Below are positions 52,180 through 60,773 of a stretch of DNA of 64,000 bases, in pieces. The translations under genes were made by a program, and so were the position numbers. The notes beneath the pieces were generated by a model. The model saw only the letters and a list, made by a program, of their open reading frames with translations. It made no database searches and had not been told where the DNA came from. Numbering within the stretch: the stretch's first letter is position 1; every line of letters starts with the position of its first letter. Source of the stretch: Pectobacterium aroidearum (GTDB lineage Bacteria > Pseudomonadota > Gammaproteobacteria > Enterobacterales > Enterobacteriaceae); the NCBI RefSeq assembly GCF_015689195.1, contig NZ_CP065044.1, forward strand, positions 2,170,001 through 2,234,000, read 5' to 3'.

Positions 52180-53190
52180 ATGATAGAAGCCGATCGTTTA
52201 ATTTCCGCTGACGCTATTCCTGAAGAAGAATTTCTCGACCGAGCGATGCGTCCTAAGCTGCTGAACGAATATGTGGGCCAGCCGCAGGTGCGTGAGCAGA
52301 TGGAAATTTTCATTCAAGCCGCCCGCAAACGTGGGGATGCGCTGGATCATCTGCTGATTTTTGGTCCTCCCGGACTGGGTAAAACGACGTTGGCGAATAT
52401 TGTCGCTAATGAGATGGGCGTGAATATGCGTACAACGTCGGGTCCGGTGTTGGAAAAAGCAGGCGATCTTGCTGCGCTGCTGACCAATCTCGAACCGCAT
52501 GATGTGCTGTTCATTGATGAAATCCATCGCCTCTCGCCCGTAGTGGAAGAAGTGCTGTACCCGGCGATGGAAGATTACCAACTGGATATCATGATCGGCG
52601 AAGGGCCCGCGGCTCGCTCGATTAAACTCGATCTGCCTCCTTTCACACTGATTGGCGCAACGACGCGTGCGGGGTCGTTAACCTCGCCGCTGCGCGATCG
52701 TTTTGGCATTGTGCAACGTCTGGAGTTTTATAATGTGGCGGATTTGCAGTATATCGTTGGCCGCAGCGCACAGTGTCTGGGATTGGATCTGACGCCGGAA
52801 GGCTCCCTGGAAGTTGCTCGCCGCGCGCGGGGCACGCCGCGTATTGCTAATCGGCTATTGCGCCGGGTACGCGATTTTTCCGAGGTTAAATCGGAAGGGG
52901 CGATTACCGGAGTTGTGGCAACGCAGGCGCTGGATATGCTGGCGGTGGATACCGAAGGGTTCGACTACATGGACCGTAAGCTATTGTTGGCGATTATCGA
53001 TAAATTCATGGGCGGCCCCGTCGGGCTGGACAATTTAGCGGCTGCCATTGGCGAAGAGCGTGAAACCATTGAAGACGTGCTGGAACCGTTTTTGATTCAG
53101 CAAGGGTTTATTCAGCGTACGCCGCGCGGTCGGATGGCGACGCAACATGCCTATCGGCATTTTGGCTTAACGCGCGAAGATTTGGGCTAA
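52180..53190 (+). CDS. ruvB: Holliday junction ATP-dependent helicase RuvB
   Basis: Hexameric AAA+ motor that drives branch migration with RuvA. The 336-residue protein has Walker [10 protein letters not shown] near residues 62-70, Walker B IDEIHRL, sensor 1 GATTRAG, the arginine finger in LRDRFG and a C-terminal winged helix ([20 protein letters not shown]). Start ATG 52180 follows GAGGT; an ATG further upstream lies in ruvA and would add ten residues. In E. coli znuB comes next; here the sugar-uptake cassette is interposed. Confidence 0.97.
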   Translation: MIEADRLISADAIPEEEFLDRAMRPKLLNEYVGQPQVREQMEIFIQAARKRGDALDHLLIFGPPGLGKTTLANIVANEMGVNMRTTSGPVLEKAGDLAALLTNLEPHDVLFIDEIHRLSPVVEEVLYPAMEDYQLDIMIGEGPAARSIKLDLPPFTLIGATTRAGSLTSPLRDRFGIVQRLEFYNVADLQYIVGRSAQCLGLDLTPEGSLEVARRARGTPRIANRLLRRVRDFSEVKSEGAITGVVATQALDMLAVDTEGFDYMDRKLLLAIIDKFMGGPVGLDNLAAAIGEERETIEDVLEPFLIQQGFIQRTPRGRMATQHAYRHFGLTREDLG

Positions 53191-53230
53191 CGAGTAACTC
53201 TACATAGCGCCTCATAGAGGTTTTGCCAGA

Positions 53231-53259
53231 TTCAGGGAGACCACCGGAGTCTCCCTGAA
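53231..53259. terminator. Hairpin between ruvB and the porin gene
   Basis: Eleven-base-pair perfect stem TTCAGGGAGAC / GTCTCCCTGAA with a seven-base loop in the convergent gap. T tracts are short. Confidence 0.6.
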
Positions 53260-53268
53260 TGTATGTGA

Positions 53269-54648
53269 TTAGAACCAGGCTTCCCACATTGCCCCGACGT
53301 TGAACGAATCGAGTTTCGTGTTGACGCCAGTCGTTGTCCGCGCGGTATGCTTGTTATCCACTTCCCCACCAGTCACATAGAAGCGCAGCATCGGTCTGAA
53401 TTCCGGCCCCATGGCGATCGAGACATTCTGCGAAAGCGTCAGTTTCCACCCTTTGTTATCACCGCCCTGACCGTAATCCACGTGCTGATAGCCTGCTTCA
53501 AGCCAGGTAGAATGCACATCATTCCAGAAATACATGGGTCGAACGATGGCATTGTAGTTACGACGGTCGTCCTGACTCGCTGAGTCGTTCGAGTAGTCGT
53601 GGTAGGCAAGCAGATATTCGACCTGCGTCTGCGGTGTGAATTTGTATTTACCTTCGAAGCTGGCATAGAAGGTTTTCAGGTTATCCGTTTTGTTGTAAAC
53701 GCTGTTGTCCGCATGATTCGAGTAGCGAGTAATAAATTGATTAAGGCTATTTTTTCCTGTGTGGCTCAAGACCGCACCGCCTTGCCAGGCTTTCAGGCGC
53801 GCATTGTTATCCACTGCTTTTGAATCAAAACCGTAGTTCGCGTACAACGCAAGATCTAACGCCCCCAGCTTAATGCCATGTATTTTGGAGGTCAGTGCGT
53901 AATTACCTTTATCGCCCGTGCCGGAGCCACCGGTACAGCTGATGCGTGAGGGGTTCGAATTATTGGTTATAACCTGAGGATTACAGGACTCTACGGCACC
54001 GACGGCCGCCACATCAAATTGAATACCACCAAGTTCAAAATTCTTTATCCCCGCCCCCTGACCGTCATGGTTCATCCAGAAATAGTCGTTGATACCTTGC
54101 TGTGGACGCTGGTGGAAATCACGCCCTGCCCAGAGGTAGGCATTTGGCTGGGAAGCAAAAAGGTTGGTGACGCCGGCATAGGCTTTTTTCAGGTTAACTT
54201 CGTCACCCCAGTGGTCGATCATCACGACCACATCCCAGATTGCGCCGTTGTCACTCTTGAAGGCCTTGGAAAGCTGGAATTCACCGCCGTTGCCTTCGTT
54301 GCCCAGACGACCCAGCGCGGAAGCACCATTGTAGGAGCCGTCAACCGCAACGTATTTCTGGTCACCACTCTGGAATTGCGCGCCATAGCGAGCGTAACCG
54401 GTGAAGTTGATCCCGTAGGGGATCGCCATATCAGGCGTCTTGGGGGCATCCGGCGTGGTCAGCGGATCGACTTGTTTACTGGCGATGGCGTCTAATTTGG
54501 CTTGACGCTCCGCCAGCGCTTTTTCCACGGCTTGAGCAACGATGCGATCTAATTGCTCCTGAGTAATTGTTTCTTGTGCGAATGCGGAACCGGAGCAAAG
54601 GGCAGCCAGAACCGCCAGCGTAACTGGAAGTTTTTTGCAATTTGTCAT
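53269..54648 (-). CDS. LamB/BglH-type carbohydrate porin
   Basis: Outer-membrane sugar porin of the maltoporin superfamily, 459 residues. A signal peptide (MTNCKKLPVTLAVLAALCSG, cleaved after AFA) is followed by a short helical coiled-coil segment (about residues 25-58, EQLDRIVAQAVEKALAER) as in ScrY, a Pro-rich linker, and the beta-barrel starting GINFTGYARYGAQF. It ends in Phe (FNVGAMWEAWF), the BAM signal. A loop with a Cys pair (ESCNPQ...ISCTGG) may form a disulfide. It is the last gene of an IIC-IIA-porin run on the minus strand, so it probably admits the same beta-glucoside-like sugar. An ATG two codons upstream is also possible. Confidence 0.85.
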   Translation of the reverse strand: MTNCKKLPVTLAVLAALCSGSAFAQETITQEQLDRIVAQAVEKALAERQAKLDAIASKQVDPLTTPDAPKTPDMAIPYGINFTGYARYGAQFQSGDQKYVAVDGSYNGASALGRLGNEGNGGEFQLSKAFKSDNGAIWDVVVMIDHWGDEVNLKKAYAGVTNLFASQPNAYLWAGRDFHQRPQQGINDYFWMNHDGQGAGIKNFELGGIQFDVAAVGAVESCNPQVITNNSNPSRISCTGGSGTGDKGNYALTSKIHGIKLGALDLALYANYGFDSKAVDNNARLKAWQGGAVLSHTGKNSLNQFITRYSNHADNSVYNKTDNLKTFYASFEGKYKFTPQTQVEYLLAYHDYSNDSASQDDRRNYNAIVRPMYFWNDVHSTWLEAGYQHVDYGQGGDNKGWKLTLSQNVSIAMGPEFRPMLRFYVTGGEVDNKHTARTTTGVNTKLDSFNVGAMWEAWF

Positions 54649-54815
54649 AATCATCTCAATTCGGTAAGTTATTTTCAGACAATAACCATCCCGTTCTGAG
54701 TAGCGTGAATAATGACACGATGTTCAGAACAAGGTGATTGTTATTTTTTACAGCATCACGTAATTAAATAACTGACGTAATCGATCCTCCCTTTAAGAGG
54801 TATTTGTTATTTTTA

Positions 54816-55124
54816 TTATTGCCGTTGATAAAGATGAATAATTTCTTCTGATAATTCTCGAGCAAGTAGCGATGTCATTAAATGATCTTGAGCGTGAACC
54901 ATAATTAATGTCATCGGCTGTCTGGCTTCTCCTGCATCCTGTTCGATCAGTTGGGTCTGCATGTGGTGAGCTTTACGCGCATAGCCATCAGCTTCTTTCA
55001 ACAGATTTTTAGCTTCATCAATGTTGCCTTTACGTGCAGCGTGCAGCGCCTCAAAGCACAGGCTGCGTGACTGCCCCGCATTGACGATAATTTCCATTAC
55101 TGCATCTTCTAATGTAATCATCAT
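54816..55124 (-). CDS. PTS lactose/cellobiose-family IIA component
   Basis: Cytosolic phosphocarrier of a Lac-family phosphotransferase system. The 102-residue protein is a three-helix IIA with the phosphorylated His in LIMVHAQDHLM near the C-terminus and the conserved Asp of LIEQDAGEA. It resembles ChbA of the E. coli diacetylchitobiose/cellobiose system. Two ATG codons in tandem (55124 and 55121) follow AGGT; a longer frame from 55160 adds residues absent from relatives. It lies between the IIC and porin genes with gaps of about 160 bases on each side; no IIB gene is adjacent. Confidence 0.9.
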   Translation of the reverse strand: MMITLEDAVMEIIVNAGQSRSLCFEALHAARKGNIDEAKNLLKEADGYARKAHHMQTQLIEQDAGEARQPMTLIMVHAQDHLMTSLLARELSEEIIHLYQRQ

Positions 55125-55247
55125 ATGACCTATTTTTATGTGACCAAATATTCGCAGCACATATTTTTCATGCCACGTTCTTAAATAGCATTCAGATCGG
55201 CGAGTATGAATAATGAAAATATGTAGCGCTGAATGCTTTATTTTCTT

Positions 55248-55276
55248 CTTTATTTAATTCCTTTATTTAATTCTTT
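55248..55276. repeat. 13-bp tandem duplication between IIC and IIA genes
   Basis: CTTTATTTAATTC is present twice in a row (55248-55260, 55261-55273), followed by a third partial copy. It lies 11 bases after the IIC stop codon. Confidence 0.75.
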
Positions 55277-55286
55277 ATTAATGTCA

Positions 55287-56615
55287 TTAATTGCTCCTCA
55301 CCGTTTTTGTCAGCGATAAATCACCCTGTATTTTTTTCTCTTCGGTTTTCAGTAATGACCGTTCGTAGGCTCGCAGGAACGGCAAATACATCAGCGCGGA
55401 AAATACCATGCACAGCAGGCACATAATGAGTGGACTGAAACTCCAGTTTGCGGCCCATGATGCGCCAATGGGGGCGGGGGTTGTCCACGGCGTGAGCGAG
55501 ACGACCTGCGCTAGCCACCCCATTTTGGTCGCGGTGTAAGCCAATACGGCATTCACCATCGGTACGAAAACAAAGGGGATGAACAGCATCGGATTCATGA
55601 TAATCGGCGCACCAAACATGATCGGTTCGTTGATGTTAAAGAAGCTCGGTACGACGCCCATTCTGCCAATGGTGCGTAAATGCGTGACCTTGCTGCGTAA
55701 CAGCAGGAATGCCAGCGGTAGCGTCGAACCGACGCCGCCAATCAACAGGTAGTGATCCCAAAAACCTTGTAAATAGATATGCGGCAGTACTTCACCGGCT
55801 GCCAGCGCGGCCTGATTTACAGCCAGATTGGTCATCCAGAATGGATTCATGATGCCTGTGACAATCAGCGAACCGTGGATCCCCGAAAACCAGAAAAGCT
55901 GGCACAGCAGCACAGACAGAAGAATGGCAGGCAGCGAGTCTGAGGCGGACACCAGCGGTGCCAGCAGGTGCATAATCGCTTCGGGAATGATCATGCCCGT
56001 TTGCGCTTCAATGAAAAGATTGAGCGGGTGCAGCGTTGCGACAATCACCAACACGGGAATGAGGATTTCAAACGAACGGGCGACACCCGTCGGCACTTCT
56101 TTCGGTAAGCGAATGGTAATGTTGTGTTGTTTCAGCGCTGCATACACACGGGTGGCGTAGATGGAGGTCAGTAAAGCGGTGAAGATCCCTTGTCCTGATA
56201 GATACTCGGTAGAGATTTTGTCATCGGCGTAAGGGGCGGCGACGAGCAGGAAAGCCATAAATGCCAGCAAGCCAGACATGACGGAATCGAGATTAAATTG
56301 TCGTCCCAGACTGGCACCCACGCCCACGGAGATGAAAAATGTCATCACGCCCATACTGAGCTCAAAAGGCAGCATCAGTTCTGCGCGGTAGGTGATAGAG
56401 AAATCCAGCCAGGTACGAGCAAATCCGACGGTCGTATCGGCAGAGAAGGGAGGGAAAATAAACACCAACATAAATGAACCGATGATCATAAAAGGGAGCG
56501 CGGCGGTAAAGCCATCGCGGATAGCGATCACATATTTTTGTTGCCCTAAACGTCCGGCCAGCGGGGTAATCGATTGTTCGATCGCGGCAATCGTTGATTG
56601 ATATAAGGAACTCAT
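55287..56615 (-). CDS. PTS lactose/cellobiose-family IIC permease
   Basis: Inner-membrane sugar translocation subunit of the Lac-family PTS, similar to ChbC/CelB. The 442-residue protein has about ten spans, begins with YVIAIRDGFTAALPFMIIGSF typical of the family, and has the conserved FFNINEPIMFGAPIIMNP with the substrate-binding Glu near residue 330, then TPWTTPAPIG. No IIB domain is fused at either end, so a IIB from elsewhere must deliver the phosphate. First gene of the cassette; an operator-like palindrome lies 225 bases upstream. Confidence 0.9.
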   Translation of the reverse strand: MSSLYQSTIAAIEQSITPLAGRLGQQKYVIAIRDGFTAALPFMIIGSFMLVFIFPPFSADTTVGFARTWLDFSITYRAELMLPFELSMGVMTFFISVGVGASLGRQFNLDSVMSGLLAFMAFLLVAAPYADDKISTEYLSGQGIFTALLTSIYATRVYAALKQHNITIRLPKEVPTGVARSFEILIPVLVIVATLHPLNLFIEAQTGMIIPEAIMHLLAPLVSASDSLPAILLSVLLCQLFWFSGIHGSLIVTGIMNPFWMTNLAVNQAALAAGEVLPHIYLQGFWDHYLLIGGVGSTLPLAFLLLRSKVTHLRTIGRMGVVPSFFNINEPIMFGAPIIMNPMLFIPFVFVPMVNAVLAYTATKMGWLAQVVSLTPWTTPAPIGASWAANWSFSPLIMCLLCMVFSALMYLPFLRAYERSLLKTEEKKIQGDLSLTKTVRSN

Positions 56616-56753
56616 GTGAACACCTTTTTCATGTGTCGCCGTAACAGCGACAGATCGTCATCAAGTATGTTACCGCCACGACTATTCCATAACACATTGA
56701 ATAAAAATGTGTTCTTAGGTTCTATGCGTGGCGGCCTGTTATGATCGTGAGCC

Positions 56754-56765
56754 TATACCCGTCAT
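56754..56765. repeat. 12-base match to an ERIC terminus
   Basis: TATACCCGTCAT is identical to the outermost part of ERIC elements in this window, with no further similarity inward. Too short to be sure it is a relic. Confidence 0.3.
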
Positions 56766-56839
56766 TTTTCTTCCGCGGCGGACCGCATTTTCCGCTAAAC
56801 AGAATGTAAAAAGTTATTGCTAGTATGATTGGATATCAT

Positions 56840-56857
56840 ATGGAAACCGTTTTCCAT
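56840..56857. promoter_or_regulatory. LacI-family operator between the PTS genes and the regulator gene
   Basis: ATGGAAACCGTTTTCCAT is a near-perfect palindrome of the GalR/LacI type (TGGAAACCG-like half-sites). It lies 225 bases from the IIC start and 220 from the regulator start, in the divergent promoter region. A related half-site, CGGTTTCCATGCTGGATGGA, occurs at about 56971-56991. Confidence 0.7.
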
Positions 56858-57076
56858 GCAAAGAAAAGAGAAGTGTGATGACCGTCAATATGTGATGATT
56901 TCTGGCGATATTAATTAGATTTACATCACATCTTATTGGTATGAATACGTATTGGATGTGAAACGGATAATCGGTTTCCATGCTGGATGGAAAGGGTTAT
57001 ACTGCAAAGTAATACAATGCGCTGTGGGTGTTCAGGTTTTTTTGAGTCGGATTTAGCGTTTTCCAGGGGCAAATAG

Positions 57077-58036
57077 ATGTCTACAATCAACGATGTATCG
57101 CGTTTAGCTGGGGTGTCCAAAGCCACAGTCTCCCGGGTGTTGAGTGGTTCACGCGGCGTAAAGGAAGCCAGCCGTCTTGCGGTGTTAAAAGCGGTTGATG
57201 AGCTTAAATATCGGCCGAACGTCATCGCCCAATCGCTGCTGAGTCAGTCAACGGGCTGTATTGGTGTGATCTGCGCACAGGACAACATTAACCAGACGAC
57301 CGGCTATCTTTATGCGCTGGAAAAACACTTTAGCCGGCATCAAAAGCATCTTTTGTTACGGTTTGCCAGCAGTAGGTCAGAAGTCATGAGCGTGCTTGAT
57401 GAGCTGAGCAGCGGGCTGTGTGATGACATTTTAGTCATCGGCGCGCGCTTCCCGCTGAATCTGCCCGACAAGAACATTATTCTGATCGATTGTATGGAGA
57501 CGGACACCGCAAACAGCCTGCAATTCGATCACGCTTTCGCCACGGAAACGGCATGTAATTACTTGATTCGACAAGGCAGGCGACAAATCGCGCTGATTAA
57601 TCCCGCCGCCAGCAGTTCAGCGGAGCAGGTGCTTTTAGGGTACAAGCGGGCGCTGGAAAATAATTTCTTGCCGTTTAACCGCAACCTGATTTTTATGGAT
57701 GCGTCTTCATCGTCGTCGGTGGCGCTGCAAGTGTTGCTCAATAACAGCACGACGCTGAATTTCAATGCGCTTTTGGTCGCGGATGAGCAGGAAGCCAAAC
57801 GTGTTATTACACAGCTTCAGGCGTTTAATAAATCTGTGCCAAAAGACATCATGGTATTCAGTCTGGCAGGGTCTCTCGATATTCCTGGCATTCCGGCGAT
57901 ACCGGCCATTGAATATTCGATGGATGCGATAGCGGCCAGAATCGTGTCCTGGCTTAATGAGAAAACGCAGGACGTGCTGGGCTCGTATGTCTTGCGCGGT
58001 GATTTAATCATTCCAGATATGGCGAACCGGAAATAA
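57077..58036 (+). CDS. LacI-family transcriptional repressor
   Basis: DNA-binding regulator with a LacI-type N-terminal helix-turn-helix and hinge (INDVSRLAGVSKATVSRVLS, hinge near residues 48-58) and a periplasmic-binding-protein-like effector domain that begins TGCIGVICAQDN. At 319 residues it is a little shorter than most family members (330-345) but complete. It is divergent from the IIC-IIA-porin genes, with an operator-like palindrome between, so local control of that cassette and of itself is the simplest reading. It resembles AscG-type regulators of beta-glucoside genes; the inducer is unknown. Confidence 0.9.
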   Translation: MSTINDVSRLAGVSKATVSRVLSGSRGVKEASRLAVLKAVDELKYRPNVIAQSLLSQSTGCIGVICAQDNINQTTGYLYALEKHFSRHQKHLLLRFASSRSEVMSVLDELSSGLCDDILVIGARFPLNLPDKNIILIDCMETDTANSLQFDHAFATETACNYLIRQGRRQIALINPAASSSAEQVLLGYKRALENNFLPFNRNLIFMDASSSSSVALQVLLNNSTTLNFNALLVADEQEAKRVITQLQAFNKSVPKDIMVFSLAGSLDIPGIPAIPAIEYSMDAIAARIVSWLNEKTQDVLGSYVLRGDLIIPDMANRK

Positions 58037-58062
58037 ACGCGTTTTTCACCATCTTTAAAATA

Positions 58063-58104
58063 GAAAGCCCTTCTGGACATGATACTCAGAAGGGCTTTTC
58101 CTTT
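58063..58104. terminator. Bidirectional terminator between the repressor gene and znuB
   Basis: Stem GAAAGCCCTTCTG / CAGAAGGGCTTTT-like with T and A runs on both strands, in the convergent gap. Confidence 0.85.
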
Positions 58105-58124
58105 TAATCTGTGCTACTGACAGG

Positions 58125-58910
58125 CTAGGCGGGCTGTCGCTTAAGCAGGCTGACAATAAACAGCAGCGAAGCGCACAGCACCACGGATGGCCCGGCTGGC
58201 GTATTGTAGCCAGCCGAGAAGGCCAGGCCGCCCGTCACGGCAATCATGCCAACAATAATCGCGATACTTGCCATTTGTTCCGGCGTCCGCGCGAATCGTC
58301 TGGCGCTGGCAGCGGGAATAATCAGCAGAGACGTAATGATCAGCGCACCAACAAATTTCATGGCAATGCCAATCGTTAATGCGGTGGTCAGCATCAAAAG
58401 CAGTTTGGTGCGCTGTAGTTTCACCCCGTCGACGTGTGCCAGCTCCGGACTAATCGTCATGGAAAGCAGCGCGCGCCATTGCCAACGCATAATAGCAACA
58501 ACGACGATCACACCAGAACCGATGACCCACAGATCTTCTGTCGTGACGGAGAGCAAATCGCCAAACAGGTAAGCCATCAAATCCACGCGCACGTTGTTCA
58601 TCAGGCTAACGACAACCAATCCAAGCGATAAAGCGCTGTGTGCCATGATGCCGAGTAATGTATCGACGGCCAGATAGGGACGCCGTTCCAGCCAGACAAG
58701 CCCCAGTGCCAGAATGAGCGTCACGGTGATGACGGCAGCAAATAGGTTGATGTTCAGCAGCAGGCCGAAGGCGACGCCGAGTAAGGATGCGTGCGCCAGC
58801 GTATCGCCGAAATAAGACATGCGTCGCCAAACGACGAATGAACCAAGCGGGCCTGCCGCAATAGCCAACAATATCCCCGCCAGCCAACCGGGAAACAGCA
58901 GTTCGATCAT
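58125..58910 (-). CDS. znuB: Zinc ABC transporter permease ZnuB
   Basis: Inner-membrane subunit of the high-affinity zinc importer ZnuABC. The 261-residue protein has about eight spans typical of ABC-3 permeases, with [21 protein letters not shown] near residues 21-40 and GAHSAL-like [12 protein letters not shown]. It overlaps znuC by four bases (its start codon lies in the znuC stop region), so the two are cotranslated. Confidence 0.96.
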   Translation of the reverse strand: MIELLFPGWLAGILLAIAAGPLGSFVVWRRMSYFGDTLAHASLLGVAFGLLLNINLFAAVITVTLILALGLVWLERRPYLAVDTLLGIMAHSALSLGLVVVSLMNNVRVDLMAYLFGDLLSVTTEDLWVIGSGVIVVVAIMRWQWRALLSMTISPELAHVDGVKLQRTKLLLMLTTALTIGIAMKFVGALIITSLLIIPAASARRFARTPEQMASIAIIVGMIAVTGGLAFSAGYNTPAGPSVVLCASLLFIVSLLKRQPA

Positions 58911-59665
58911 GCGTCGTTTCCGCCTTGTCTTTTCAGAATGATACGTCCCTGTAGATCGTGACGATGATTGTGATGGTGGCGATAAATCGCCAATTGCTCC
59001 GCGCCGCGGTGGCCAAACATCGCTAAGAATTCTGGGTGAAGGGAAACGACCTCAGGCGTGCCGGAACAACAAACATGTTGATTAAGGCACAGGACTTCAT
59101 CGGTTTTCGCCATCACCAAATGCAGATCGTGCGAAACCATTAACACGCCGCAGTGGAATTCCTGCCGCAGCTGGTTGATGAGATCGTACAGCGCCATTTG
59201 TCCGTTGACGTCGACACCCTGTGTCGGCTCATCAAGAACCAGAAGTTGAGGCTGGTTGAGCAGTGCGCGTGCTAACAGTACGCGCTGGGTTTCGCCGCCG
59301 GAGAGTTTCTGCATCGGTTGTTCCAGCAGGTGTGCCGCCTGAACACGCTTAAGTGCAGGTAAAATATCCTGCTTTTTCACGCCGGGACGCAGTTGCATAA
59401 AGCGGCTGACGGTCAACGGCAGCGTGGTATCCAGATGCAACTTCTGTGGAACGTAGCCGATACGCAGCGCGGGATCGCGGACCAGCGAGCCGGAAGTCGG
59501 AGAAAGTAGCCCCAGAACTACGCGCACCAGTGTTGATTTCCCTGCACCGTTCGGCCCCAGCAGCGTCAGAATTCGACCTGCCTGCAAGGTAAGAGAAATA
59601 TCTGACAAGACCTTCCGGCTGCCAAATGTAACTGAAATATTATTGAGTGATACCAATGTGGACAT
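58907..59665 (-). CDS. znuC: Zinc ABC transporter ATPase ZnuC
   Basis: ATP-binding subunit of ZnuABC. The 252-residue protein has Walker [10 protein letters not shown] near residues 37-45, signature [15 protein letters not shown], Walker [13 protein letters not shown] and a C-terminal His-rich stretch ([13 protein letters not shown]) that may sense or bind zinc. Start 59665 (MSTLVSLNN) is preferred, since an upstream in-frame ATG would add 26 residues and run through the Zur site. Divergent from znuA. Confidence 0.96.
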   Translation of the reverse strand: MSTLVSLNNISVTFGSRKVLSDISLTLQAGRILTLLGPNGAGKSTLVRVVLGLLSPTSGSLVRDPALRIGYVPQKLHLDTTLPLTVSRFMQLRPGVKKQDILPALKRVQAAHLLEQPMQKLSGGETQRVLLARALLNQPQLLVLDEPTQGVDVNGQMALYDLINQLRQEFHCGVLMVSHDLHLVMAKTDEVLCLNQHVCCSGTPEVVSLHPEFLAMFGHRGAEQLAIYRHHHNHRHDLQGRIILKRQGGNDA

Positions 59666-59689
59666 AGAATTCGGTTTGCACAACCCATG

Positions 59690-59710
59690 TGACGTTATAT
59701 TATAACAAAC
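59690..59710. promoter_or_regulatory. Zur box between znuC and znuA
   Basis: GTTATATTATAAC at 59694-59706 is a perfect palindrome in the shared promoter of the divergent zinc genes and resembles the Zur consensus (GTTATAATATAAC-like core). Zur represses znuA and znuCB when zinc is abundant. Confidence 0.8.
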
Positions 59711-59741
59711 AATACGATAAAAATCGATGGGATCGACTTTC

Positions 59742-60761
59742 ATGCAGCTATCTATTCAACAAAAAAAATGTATTCAGCAGAAAAAATGGTTAAAAAGTGT
59801 GTTTGTTGCCAGCGCGCTACTCGCGAGCGGGATGTCAATCAGCGCGGCCTCTGCTGCGGTCATTACTTCAATTCGTCCGCTAGGATTCATTGCGTCGGCG
59901 ATTGCCGATGGCGTAACGCCAACGGAGGTTTTGTTACCGGATGGCGCATCGCCCCACGATTATGCCTTGCGCCCGTCTGATGTCCAGCGTTTACAGTCCG
60001 CCGATCTGGTGATTTGGGTTGGGCCGGAAATGGAAGCTTTCCTCGGGAAGCCGTTAGCGAAAATTTCACCTGCGAAGCAGATCGCACTTTCCGCACTGCC
60101 AGCCATTAAATCTGCGCTGGAAAAAGACGCCGAGCACGATCATGAGAGTGAACATGAAACTGCGCATGATGACCATGAAAAAGGCCACGATCATAGCCAT
60201 GCCGCCCATGATGATGGCGACGATGGCCACCATCATGGCGAGTACAATATGCACATTTGGCTGTCGCCGGAGATGACAAAACAGGCGGCAATTGCCATTC
60301 ATGCAAAATTATTGGAACTTATGCCTCAGAATAAGGACAAACTAGACGCGAATCTGCTTTATTTCACGGATAAAATCGCGCAAGCAGATGAAAAAATTGT
60401 TAAGATGCTAGCGCCTGTGCAGGGTAAAGGCTATTTCGTGTTCCATGATGCCTATGGCTATTTTGAGAAACACTATGGGTTAAGTCCCCTGGGTTACTTC
60501 ACGGTGAACCCCGAAATCCAACCCGGTGCACAGCGTTTACATCAAATACGAACACAGTTGGTTGAGCATAAAGCCGTATGCGTTTTTGCTGAACCACAAT
60601 TCAGGCCAGCCGTTATTAATGCTGTTGCCAAGGGAACCGACGTGCGCTCGGGTGTGCTCGATCCATTGGGAAGCACTATTGCACTGGGTAGAGATAGCTA
60701 TGCCGATTTCTTGTTGCAGCTATCGAACCAGTATGTGAGCTGTCTGGAGGAAAAATCATGA
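59742..60761 (+). CDS. znuA: Zinc-binding periplasmic protein ZnuA
   Basis: Substrate-binding protein of ZnuABC (cluster A-I). The 339-residue precursor has a signal peptide of about 39 residues with a duplicated N-region ([12 protein letters not shown]) and a mature start near [15 protein letters not shown]. The zinc-ligand positions and the long charged loop (about residues 125-165, many His, Asp and Glu, e.g. [20 protein letters not shown]) are all present. The ATG at 59742 is chosen over 59727 because it is followed directly by the basic N-region; neither has a strong ribosome binding site. mepM follows closely. Confidence 0.95.
   Translation: MQLSIQQKKCIQQKKWLKSVFVASALLASGMSISAASAAVITSIRPLGFIASAIADGVTPTEVLLPDGASPHDYALRPSDVQRLQSADLVIWVGPEMEAFLGKPLAKISPAKQIALSALPAIKSALEKDAEHDHESEHETAHDDHEKGHDHSHAAHDDGDDGHHHGEYNMHIWLSPEMTKQAAIAIHAKLLELMPQNKDKLDANLLYFTDKIAQADEKIVKMLAPVQGKGYFVFHDAYGYFEKHYGLSPLGYFTVNPEIQPGAQRLHQIRTQLVEHKAVCVFAEPQFRPAVINAVAKGTDVRSGVLDPLGSTIALGRDSYADFLLQLSNQYVSCLEEKS
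59754..59789. repeat. 18-bp tandem duplication in the znuA signal peptide
   Basis: ATTCAACAAAAAAAATGT and ATTCAGCAGAAAAAATGG lie back to back, in frame, each encoding IQQKK plus Cys or Trp. The first copy includes a run of eight A. Confidence 0.8.
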
Positions 60762-60773
60762 GGATACGAATAA

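Noticed and set aside
56878-56935. CRP sites upstream of the PTS genes
   Set aside because: TGTGATGACC and TTACATCACAT give only half-site matches; a full TGTGA-N6-TCACA was not found, so no site is annotated.
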